Source of the DNA: Diplonema papillatum
Lineage: Eukaryota; Euglenozoa; Diplonemea; Diplonemida; Diplonemidae
Assembly (NCBI GenBank): GCA_030068145.1
Contig: JAPJBO010000185.1
Coordinates: forward strand, 186,001 to 250,000
Direction: 5' to 3'
DNA length: 64,000 nucleotides
Shown: piece by piece, positions 23,001 through 35,000 of the stretch
How positions within the stretch are numbered: the first letter of the stretch is position 1
Layout: each line of letters starts with the position of its first letter
The notes under the pieces: generated by a model
Told to the model about the DNA's origin: nothing
What the model saw: the letters and a program-made list of their open reading frames with translations, nothing else
Databases searched by the model: none
Program-made: the position numbers and the translations under genes

Positions 23001-26000
23001 GTCCCCAGCGTCCCGCCAGACGCAGCAGCAGCAGCCCCACCCCGGGTCCTTCGGGAGATTTCCCGTCGTGCCGTCAACCTCGCCGAGCTTCCGGAACCTG
23101 TCGTCGCCAGCCGTCGCCCAGTCGCCGGGGCGGGGCGTGGAGGCCGAGGGGGCGAGCGAGTTCGGAAAAGAGGCGCACCGGCTGCAGGGCGAGCTGGCCC
23201 GCGCGAACGCGTCGAACAAAGCGAAGGTGGAGCAGCTTCGAGGCCACCTCGAAGCGCGGGAGGCCGAGCTGCGTGAGCTGAGGGCAGAGGTCGCCCTCGC
23301 CCGCACCCAGCCGTCGCGGTCGTCGTCGCCGGGGCAGTCGCCGAACAACCGCAGCGGCAGCGCCGGCGGCGGCAGCAGCGGCCGGGCGTTCGACCGCGGG
23401 CAGTTCCAGCGGGACACCCTCGAACTCGAGCTGGCGGCCGCCGTCGCCGAGAAGGTCATCGCGGAGCAGACCCACGACCGCTTGCAGCAGCACGTCAGCG
23501 AGCTGCAGGACGAGTTGCGCCGCAAGGTCTGGCATTTCCCTTTTCAGAGTGCACGTTCACTTAGAGATCCGGGGTTAAATTCCGCTCCTTCGAGGGGTCA
23601 CTCGGAGCCGTTGCTCCCACTTGTCCCGCGCATTTAACATACATCTAATGCCGCGTTCGGTGGGTTTCGTTCTCTGCCGGCGCTTTGACGAAATAAGCTG
23701 GCATTAAATTCCCATTTTATGGTCCCCGGGTGATCATTGTCGAAAAGCTTCCTTTAATGGTGTGATCCGGTGGCCTTACTTGGGTGTACAAGGGGTGTAC
23801 TCGGGAACTTGGGAAACGGGAAGTGCTAAATGCAAAAAGAAAATGCCAGAAATCGCCTTTTTACCCTACTTGGGATTAGTAAGTTCACGGGTAGTTAAGT
23901 TTTCTACTATGAATCACACCATTTAAGGTATCGGATATTCGTGTGCGTATCGTATCTGCGGCAGTGGCAGTACGTGTGCTCGTGCGTGTGTCTTCGTTGC
24001 CTATTGCCGACTATTCGACTTATTTTAGCGCGCACTCTCATTTCCCGTGTCTTGGCATTTCCGTGGTTCTTGCGACCGACACCAAGTTCACGTTCGGTAG
24101 GAGTTTCTATAAGCGCCAGCTTGGAAGGAAAGGGTCGACGAAGCTGCCAGACAAAGAACCGAAACTATCCCAAGTGCTGTAGCTACCGAACCTCACGTGT
24201 CGAACGGACGTGCGGTCATGCGGGTCTACCCCTACACGATACACGACGCACAAACTGGGGAAAAAGTCCACTAGATTGTGGTTGTATTCGCCCCTCTGCC
24301 CCTATATTTCCTCCCTTCCATTTGGAGTCAAAGTCAGCAACTAGCTGGTGTTGTTGTTCGTTTGCGAGTTTCGGCGAGTTGCCGGCGATGATACAGCCTA
24401 CTACCACCATAGCGCGTATCGGCATTTTTCACTGCCACTCCACCCCTCACAATTGCAGGACTCCGAGATCACGACCCTTGAAGAATTGTACGAAGCTGAC
24501 CGTCCCGGTGACAAGGTGTGGTTCCATGTTTAGCTCGCTTATTTAGGAGTGTTTGGGCGACTTATGCCAGCCGCTCCTTGGCTTTCGAGCTCCCAGACGG
24601 TCTGCTGCAACTGATGCCTCCTCTGAACCCATCACAGCTTCAAGCTAATTGTTTCTCGCGCAACACTCAAACGACATTTTACTTCTGAGACAAGTATAAC
24701 TTTCAACATACTTTGTTTCTCGAGCGAACACTTCTGATCCCTCTGAGACTCCGTCGAATCGTGGCACCCAGAAGTCAAAGCTACAGCCAAGAACAGACTG
24801 TGACAAGCGTGTGGCTATTCTGGAGCTGCTACTCGCCTCTTTCTGTACTCCGGTTCACATGATGCATAACTTTCAACCTACTTTGTATTCTCGTGACTCG
24901 TGAGCGAACACTTCTGACTTCCCTCTGAGACTCAGTGAATTCTTACATGGCAAGTACAGTCCGTGTCAATGGAGTTGCTATTCTGAATGGTCGCCTTGTT
25001 CTGAACTTCTCCAATCGCATGATGCATAACTTTCAACCTACTTTGTATTCTCGCAATCCGTGAGCGAACACTTCTGACTTCCCTCTGAGACTCAGTCGAT
25101 TCTTAGCGTTTGATGTCTTTGGCCCAGTACAGACCGTACCGAGGGCACAACCAACCGTAGGCTGTTCTGCTTCCGCCTACCCGCCTCTTTCTGGGCTTCT
25201 CCATACCTTGTTCTGAACTTCTTCGATCGCATGATGCATAACTTTCAACCTACTTTGTATTCTCGCAATCCGTGAGCGAACACTTCTGACTTCCCTCTGA
25301 GACTCAGTGAATTCTTGCCCTCGCGAGTCTTGGTCAAGCCATGGCCAAGCACAGTCCGAGTTTCTATTCTGAATGGTTGCCTCCATACTCGCCTTGTTCT
25401 GAACTTCTCCGATCGCATGATGCATAACTTTCAGCCTACTTTGTATTCTCGCAATCCGTGAGCGAACACTTCTGACTTCCCTCTGAGAGACTCAGTCGAT
25501 TCTTGGCGTTTGAATGTCTTGGTCAAGCTGTGTGGCCCAGTACAGACCGTACCGAGGGCACAACCAATCATAGGCTGTTCTGCTTCCGCCTACCCGCCTC
25601 TTTCTGGGCTTCTCCATACCTTGTTCTGAACTTCTTCGATCGCACGATGCATAACTTTCAACCTACTTTGTATTCTCGCAATCCGTGAGCGAACACTTCT
25701 GACTTCCCTCTGAGACTCAGTGAATTCTTGCCCTCGCGAGTCTTGGTCAAGCCACAGTCCGTGTCAACGGAGTTTCTATTCTGAATGATTGCCTCCATAC
25801 TCGCCTTGTTCTGAACTTCTCCGATCGCATGATGCATATCTTTCAACCTACTTTGTATTCTCGCAATCCGTGAGCGAACACTTCTGACTTCCCTCTGAGA
25901 CTCAGTGAATTCTTGCCCTCGCGAGTCTTGGTCAAGCCATGGCCAAGTACAGTCCGTGTTAATGAAGTGGCTATTCTGAATGGTTTCCTCCATACTCGCC

Positions 26001-29000
26001 TTGTTCTGAACTTCTCCGATCGCATGATGCATAACTTTCAACCTACTTTGTATCTTCGCAATCCGTGAGCGAACACTTCTGACTTCCCTCTGAGACTCAG
26101 TCGATTCTTGGCGTTTGATGTCTTTGGCCCAGTACAGACCGTACCGAGGGCACAACCAACCATAGGCTGTTCTGCTTCCGCCTACCCGCCTCTTTCTGGG
26201 CTTCTCCATACCTTGTTCTGAACTTCTTCGATCACATGATGCATAACTTTCAACCTACTTTGTATTCTCGCAATCCGTGAGCGAACACTTCTGACTTCCC
26301 TCTGAGACTCAGTGAATTCTTGCCCTCGCGAGTCTTGGTCAAGCCATGGCCAAGTACACAGTCAGTGTTAATGAAGTGGCTATTCTGAATGGTTTCCTCC
26401 ATACTCGCCTTGTTCTGAACTTCTCCGATCGCATGATGCATAACTTTCAACCTACTTTGTATTCTCGCAATCCGTGAGCGAACACTTCTGACTTCCCTCT
26501 GAGAGACTCAGTCGATTCTTGGCGTTTGAATGTCTTGGTCAAGCTGTGTGGCCCAGTACAGACCGTACCGAGGGCACAACCAATCATAGGCTGTTCTGCT
26601 TCCACCTACCCGCCTCTTTCTGGGCTTCTCCATACCTTGTTCTGAACTTCTTCGATCGCATGATGCATAACTTTCAACCTACTTTGTATTCTCGCAATCC
26701 GTGAGCGAACACTTCTGACTTCCCTCTGAGACTCAGTCGATTCTTGACGTTTGAACTCCAAACGCTATTGGTTCCTTTGGAATCGTGTCCGGTTCTTATC
26801 TCCGCTTGATTGACCAGGGAGTGGCGAAGCAAGATGTTCGAGCTCAACCCGCGACTCGCAATGCAGAGCTTTCCGAGCTCGGAAGGTAGATACACTTTAA
26901 CCCTGACGATATCCGAAAGCTCAAGCTCTGGAGGTGGTACTCATAGCCTGCCAATGGCTCCCCGCGAATATGACTCCCCGCGAATATGACTCCCCGCGAA
27001 TATGGCTCCCCGCGAATATGGCTCCCCGCGAATATGACTCCCCGCGAATATGACTCCCCGCGAATATGGCTCCCCGCGAATATGACTCCCCGCGAATATG
27101 GCTCCCCGCGAATATGACTCCCCGCGAATATGACTCCCCGCGAATATCCCCGCGAATATGACTCCCCGCGAAAACGGAATATGACTCCCCGCGAATGCAT
27201 CAGGAGCCCAAGCTGCGTGATTTGTGACCAACTCTCCAATCAATCGTAGGAGGCGAACAAGGAAACCCTGAGCCTGAAGGCTGAACTGACGCGCTTGAAG
27301 AGACAACTCATCACCTTGCAGCTGGTGCCCGGACGCCGAGCAGCAGCGTTTTTCGATGGCAGAAGCGTTGTGGCCACTGTAAATGCGGTATGCCCATTCG
27401 TTCCTTCTGGAAGGCCCGTATGAAGCCCTTGAGGATCAATATTGTCAGAGCAACCGAAAAATAGACTCTCAAAAGACCCCCAGGGATGCGCGATACGCGC
27501 TATTGGAAGCAGCGTTTGACCGAATCTTGCTGCCCTGTGGGAATGCCTTGGCGCTCCACTTGCTGAGTTCATCATGAACTGCGCTACTGCGCTTCGCGTG
27601 CGCTTAACTTGATCGTTGCATTTCTCAGAATGCTTCTGAAATCCACTCATTGCGACAAAGAAAGGGGAAGAAGAAACAGGGTTTCACGTACGATGGGGTA
27701 ACCCCCTGAGGGAGAATTTTAGACTTTGTGTTGCTAAAACCCCAATGACCTGCTGTTTGGTCGTTACGCTGAAACATTCCCTCGATGAATCGTAAGAGCT
27801 ACGCACTGACGATGCCTCAATAAAAGAAAGAAATCCGGATTCCAACCGCCAAAAAAGAGAAGAATACCTGCCACATTCTGACGCGGGTAATCAGACCTTG
27901 CCCGCAAAAACGGTCTGAACTCCAGTTGTCCATTGGCCCTCGTGCATTCCTTCCGGTACTTTCGGCAGCAGCGGTCACATGGAGATTTCTAACTCAAGAC
28001 ATACCAGGTGAAAAAGAAGAAGAACAACCTGAAGAGAGGGCCCAAACTCGGCCTGCTCAGAAAAAAGAAAAAGGCCGCTCCTGGTCCAGGAACGTGACGG
28101 TCAACCACAGCTTGCAAAGCTTGAGTCGGAGGCAGCAGTGCCACAACCCCGTCCGCTCTGACCTGCGGCTGACCGTCTCGACCCAAAAATCTCGGAATTT
28201 CAAGCGAACTTTAACTCTAAAAATCCCCAAAACCAACTTCCGCAGCCTCCAAACGCCGACGGGCTGGTCCTTCTGGAGAGCAACGGAGAAGTCGTGCTGT
28301 GCCCCGTAGAGATGGTGCAGAGCGTCCTGCTCGAAACCAGCGAGCCCGGCTCGGACGCGGGGCAGCCAGACGGAAGCGCCGCGGAGAGGGGCCAGCTGGC
28401 ACAGCCCGTTCGCGAACCAGCAGACGGCCTCTCGGCGGCTGCGCCTGCGCAGCCCAAGGCCGGCGAAGGACAGCTTTCGACGGGCGAGCGGGAGGCTTTG
28501 GAGCTGAAGATCGAGTCACTTGAGTCGGACTTGCAGCTGGTAGTCGACCAGCTGGGGCAGTCGAAGGAGAGCATCAACGTCATGGCGGACACATGCGAGG
28601 ACCTCAGCAACGAGCGGACCCGTCTGACGGCTGACTTGCAGGGCGCGAAGGTACGCACAGCTTTTTAGACTGTTTCTTGTAGTAAGCGGTCGGTTTCTTG
28701 AAGTCTCCGTTTGACTTGTGAGGCGGGGGAGGGGGGGTTTTCCTTTTGTGCTGTTAGAGCAGGGTCTGGGCAGTGTGTTTTCATTCCTTTACGTTTTTAG
28801 TACACAAACAATCCTGCGGATTGCCCTTCAATGTACTGTGCAGGCTAAAAGGACGTAGGCAGCGTGCTTTGGTGGTTGATCAGCGCTCCTTACCTGAAAA
28901 TGACACACGATGACTACAAGTGGGAAAACGATCAAACCGGCACGCACAACAAAACGAAGCGCCTGCCCTTTTCTTGCGGGTTGCCCTTCAATGTTTTGTT

Positions 29001-32000
29001 CAGGCTGAAAAGGACGTAGGCGGCGTGTTTTGGTGGTTGATCAGAATTTCCTTGTTTGAAAATGACGCAGGATAAGCACAAGTGGGAAACCGATCAACCG
29101 GCGCGCGCGAACAAAACGAAGTTCCTATCCTTTTTCCTACACCCGGTCGCCAACAGGACCCGAAAACCGTTTGGGGTACGTACCTCCGTTTAGCGTCCTT
29201 TAGACCCAACTTCGTGGTTGCACCGCTCGCAAGTTTCCACATACTCGCCTCGTTCCGAACTTCTCCATCGCATGATGCATAACTTTCAACCTACTTTGTA
29301 TTTTCGCGACTCGTGAGCGAACACTTCTGACTTCCCTCTGAGACTCAGTGAATTTTTGCACTCGCGAGTCTTGGTCAAGCTATGGCCAAGTACAGTCCGT
29401 GTCAATGGAGTGGTTATTCTGAATGGTTTGGACATACTCGCCTCGTTCTGAACTTTTCCGATCCTGAGCATGATGCATAACTTTCAACCTACTTTGTATT
29501 CTCGCGACTCGTGAGCGAACACTTCTGACTTCCCTCTGAGACTCAGTAAATTTTTGCACTCGCGAGTCTTGGTCAAGCTATAATGGAGTGGCCATTCTGA
29601 ATGGTTTCCACATACTCGCCTCGTTCTGAACTTCTCCGATCGCATGATACATAACTTTCAACCTACTTTGTATTTTTGCGACTCGTGAGCGAACACTTCT
29701 GACTTCCCTCTCAGACTCAGTGAATTCTTGGCACTCGCGAGTTTTGGTCATGCTAAGGCCAAGTGCAGTCCGTCTCAAAGGAGTGGCTTTTCTGAATGGT
29801 TTCCACATACTCCGAGCTTTTCCGATCCCGAGCATGATGCATAACTTTCAACCTACTTTGTATTTTCGCGACTTGTGAGCGAACACCTTTCTGACTTCCC
29901 TCTGAGACTCAGTAAATTCTTGCGTTCGCTTGGCCAAGCTATGGCCATGCACAGTCCGTCTCAAAGGAGTGGCTATTCTAAATGGTCTCCACAAGCTCGC
30001 CTTGTTCTAACTTCTTCGATCGCATGATGCATAACTTTCAACCTACTTTGTATTCTCGCGACTCGTGAGCGAACACTTCTGACTTCCCTCTGAGACTCAG
30101 TGCATTCTTGGCACTCGCGAGTGGTGTTCTCTCCCCCTCTAGCCTCCGTCGAATGAAGCACCGGGCGGCCCCTCGAGTGTGTCCCCCTGATATCCACTAG
30201 ACAAAAGTCGAGTTGGCTTGAATAGAGGCTATTCATGGACCTCCAGTCTCGAAATATTCTAGCCAGCGTGTCGAAGCCACGATAACCACAAGGTATTGGG
30301 TAAACGTTGTGCCAGCACTTCATTGGCAACGTTACATTGTCATCACCACATTGCCGACACTACACTGACAACACTTCATTACTATTGACACAATGCCGAC
30401 TACACTGCCAGCACTTCATTGGCAACGCTGCATTGTCATCACACAATTTGCCGACACTGCATTGACAACACTTCATTACTAGTAACACACTGCAGACGTC
30501 ACTGCCAGCACTTCACTACCAACGCTATGCTCACGTTATGGGAAAGTTGTGGGTGCATGAGGGTGGTCACCATACTATTACAGATGACACACAACCATAC
30601 AGGAGGAACAAAACGCTATGCTCACGCTGCTCGACCAAGACAAGCAGCGCATCCAGGAGCTGGAGAAAGAGGTCGAAAAGCTGCGCGAGTCCAGCGGCGC
30701 CCCGGCCGGCACCGACGGCTTGAAGCAAAAACTGAAAACCTGCGAGCAGCACCTCGCCTCCGCCCAGCGGAAAAACAAGGACCTCAAGGAACAAATGGTA
30801 TGCCGCTGTTACTTACTAGTGGCGGCACCGGTGCTAGGTTTGCGTAGTAAAGCATACGTCACAAAATAGCACGGGCCCGTAACAGTGCTCGCCTGCCTCT
30901 GCACTTTAAAGAACTCAATGCGTCGTAGGTACCTGCGTGGGAGGATGGCAGGTGGACTGACTGCGCCCTCTCCATATTGTATACACCTACGTTCAGAACT
31001 CTGAGTTGCACGTACCGCAAGCACGCTTTCTCCCACGCCCATATTATACACGAGGACTACGACACGTGTATTGGTGTCTGCATCTGCTTCTCGCACCTTC
31101 TCACACACGGTCAAAACTCGCGTGTGGTTACCTAACTAGTGATCTACCCTTGAATGGCACGAGTAGATGTAGGAGAACCAACGACACGTGTACTGGTGTC
31201 TACTCGTCTGCATTTCGCGCCTGCTGAAACCAACCGCCTCAGTGGTGCACCCTTTCTCTCCTGCGTCTTCATGGAGCTTCTTCGTACCACGTGTGATTTA
31301 CCGACGTCTTCATGGAATGTGGTGTTCACCCATCTGCCCTTCCCCGCGCCTTCTTTTTCACACCGCTGTCCTGTCTGCAGACACGCAGGTTCCGCGCTGA
31401 TGATGGTCCGCCTTATGTGTCCGTGGCTGAAAGGACCGAAACACGGCGCAGACGGGACCAGTGCGGTGTTGAGCACATACCCATTCCGAACACGTTCTTG
31501 CAATTCCCCGCGCCTTCTTCATTCCAACCACCCCACGCTCAGAACTCGCGTGTGAAGCACATCGAAGAAGGGCTCGCCGCAGCAAAGGCGGCGAAGGAGC
31601 TGAACCTGAACAAGCAGGCAGAAATCGCGAATCTGCAGGACGAAGTCGGGTTCCTGCACCGCGCGCTGGAGCTCGAGAAATCGAGCAAGGAACGGCTGGC
31701 CGCTGAGGTGCACATGGTCAAGCAGGAAATCAACGCCGAAAAAGAGAGAGCAGACCAGCTTTCCTACGAAGTCCGGGCCCGCAGCGAAAGCCAGGTATGT
31801 TTTTGTTCGCGAAGAAACGCATCGTTGGTGTACTGAAAGTTAGTAAATGGCAACGTACAAATGCATTGTTGGTACTGCAGAATGCAGAAGAAGAAGAGTT
31901 TGAATAGAGCATCTATTTGGTATCGGAAAGTAGGTGCGAGATCAGGCAAACCTTGTGCGCTAGCTTCGTTTAACCGTGAATCTAATAGTCAGGGCTTACC

Positions 32001-35000
32001 CCACATTCTCGCTTTCATTTATTTCCATTCTCCTCCTAATCATACACTACCCTCCTGGGGAAAAATTCCGGTACACACGGGTAGCACGCGCCGCCGGGCC
32101 GCACGGACCAGCCGTCGGCTGATGGATCCTGACTGGGCGGCTGAGGAAGCTGTGGACAAGGCCACCCGGAAGTGGCGGGTATGGAACCCTTGCGAGCCCG
32201 GGGAGTCGGTGGCCCCCCATTCGCCGGCGGGAAAGGGGGAGAAAGCCGGTCGGAGCTGAAGACCGGCATGGAACGGTCGTCTGGGGACTGGTCTCCCCTC
32301 GCCGACTGCAGACTTGAAGGACCTGGCGGGAGTACGACGGAGGCTCTACTCCCGCCTCCGGCTGACAACGCCGCACAACACGAAGACCCGGGAAGCGCAT
32401 CCACGAATGCACCCGGGCACTCGGAATTAGCTCATCCTACCCTTTGCGACAGCCGTTTCCCGACACGACAGAAACAACCCTTGCCCGACGCCGGCTGGCA
32501 GGTCAGGGGGTTGAAGTCGCGAAGGTCCAGGTTGCTCAGGGGGAGGAGGCTTTTCCTCCGGCTCCACCCGTTTCCTCTCGGGTACCTCCAACCAGAAACG
32601 AGAGGTCTCATTCCGGGCATCGGTGCCCCGAGATCTGCGAGGCCGCTAGACGTCACGGCAGTGCCGCCGATCGATCTCCGCAAGCTCCGGAGCCTCGCCG
32701 GCCCCGGGGCCCGCTTGCACGGCCTGGTTGACCTCCTAACGGACGGGCACTCCTTCCGACGGAAGCTGTTGGGCACTCCTCTCGTGCCGGGTCGGAAGAG
32801 CGACGCGTTTGCCCGCCATGCGCAGACGCTGGAAAGCGTTGGGTTTGTGGAGCGCGTCCCCCGTTCGGAGCCGCTGAAGTGCGTCCTTCCGGCTTTTGCT
32901 GTTGAAAAGGGCGAACAGCACTCGCGGGCCATCGTTGACGGCCGCCCGCTGAACGAGCTGATGGAGCCCCCGCCGAAGTTCAGCCTCTTGCGTGTCGACG
33001 AGGTCATCGCCAAGATGATGTCGAAGTCGTACGCAGTCGTCGTTGACCTGAAGTCCTACTTCTTCCAGTTCCCAGTAGGACGGTCGACGTCGGCTTTCTT
33101 CGGGCTCCGCACCAGGAAGCTCGACGGGGGCGTGGCTCTGTACAGGTGGCGCCGGCTGACGATGGGCTGGCCTTTCTCGCCCGTGATTGCGCAGGACTCG
33201 GCGCTTGTCATCACGGAGCCTGCCGGGGACGATAGGATAGTCTTGTACGACGACTGGGCTCTCGTTAAAGACTGTCCGGATGCGCTTTGCGCCGTGCGCG
33301 ACCGAGTTTTGCGGTGTGCCCGCAAGGTGCGCATGACGGTCAACGACGAGAAATCCGTCCTCGAAACCAGTCGTCCTCGGAGTAGAATTCGACCTCGCGG
33401 CGAAGACGTACAGGCTGAAACAGGAGTGGGCGAGAAAAGCGCAGCTGCTGATTTGCTCAGCTGAGTCGGCACAGATGACCGTGCGCGGGAAATTGGAAGG
33501 TCGTCGAAACCGCCATCTGGGCGTGGACGGTGTGGGGCACGCCGCTTTGCAGAGTGAGCCCGGTGCTTGCGTGGATGGGGACACTGGCGCATCAGGTCCT
33601 AACAGGCACCCTGTAGCTGACCGTCTCGACGGGCTTGTGTTCAGCGCGAGCACCAAGCCCCAAGGTGCGCCAAGCCTTGATGCTTTCGTATGGGAAATCG
33701 GTAGCCACTTGACCCGTAGGCCCGTGGCTCTGCAGTACCGCCGAACACGTGAAGCTTGGCTCCCGTGTAGCAGGCTTTCCTTGGTACTGAAAATTAGTAA
33801 CTGACAACGTAACTCCACGAGTTTGAGACGGACGACGACCAGTTAGGCTCACCTCTCGACGGGCCCACGAGCAACCTGCACAGGTAGCGTGTCCCAAAAA
33901 TTGCGAACACACAATTAATTGCTCCACTAATTAGAAATCCACTAATCGGATGGCCACTATTACTGACCTCCTCTCAATTGAATTGTGATGGTGGTGAAGG
34001 GGGAGACTAGCTGGCTTGAAAGTCTGAGCTTGATGGGCTATACCGGTTCTTCCGGCTCGCGTAGCGAGCCGGAATATTACTTATTAGAAATTCGAACACT
34101 GGGGAAAATTTAAATAATCATCCACAAATTAGATGACCATTGGAGGACCACACGTTATATGACCATTAATTAGAGTGCTGTGTGTATTTGAAGCCCTCCG
34201 AAATTTAATTTCAGACGGTCAACCTCACTAGGATAGCGACCACCTTAACATCGGTGGATGTGTTGCCTCTGGGAACGATGAAAACCGCGACCAGACGCGA
34301 TAGTCAATGGAAAGCCTCATCAGATCGTCGAACGCATTCGCGGGCATGGGTTCGTCCGATGCCCCACCAGCAGTTGAGTGCCGCTTGAAAATCTAGTTGG
34401 GGTTGTATTATCTCCCTGTGTCTCCAGTGGCCATTGCGATGATCATCGAGGGAATTCCACGAACGAACTTCAGGTTCCATTGGGCTGGCGGGCAGGGGAA
34501 ATCTTTTTGTCTGGTGGAGTGACCTGGGATAGCCTATTCTCTCACACATAGTGGCTATCTCGGGGCTGCCCCATCGTACGTTAGACCCTTGTTTTCCCCC
34601 TTTTCTGTATTCCAGTGAAACTTGCAGTAGCATTCTCCTAATGCAGGAGTGAGTAGCCGACGGAGAATTCTTGCGATGCATCGAGGGAATTCCACTAGGC
34701 ATTACGAACGAACTTCAGGTTTCTTTGGGCAGGCTGGCGGGGAAAATATTTTTCCTCCCACCCTCCCTGCTGTTTGTATTCGAGGCCGTGCGGCCCCCTG
34801 TTACCCTCACGCGAGGGTTATCACTAGCTTTGTTTCAGTGGCGAGGTCCGGGAGATTTGGGGTTCCCGCCCTCCGTCCCCCCGTGACCTCCTGAAATAGC
34901 CTGTTCTCTCACACATGGGGGCTATCTTGGGGGGATACCCCATCGTACGTTAGACCCTTGTATTATCTCCCTGTGTCTCCAGTGGCCATCAACCGAACCA

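Noticed and set aside
26818-26885. Candidate exon GVAKQDVRAQPATRNAELSE in intron 4
   Set aside because: It has a reasonable acceptor and a GTAGAT donor but is 68 nt long, so it breaks the phase-0 chain; no frame links it to exon 5.
24690-30130. Minus-strand frames ending KSEVFAHGLREYKVG
   Set aside because: The same peptide recurs in each satellite unit; repeat shadow.
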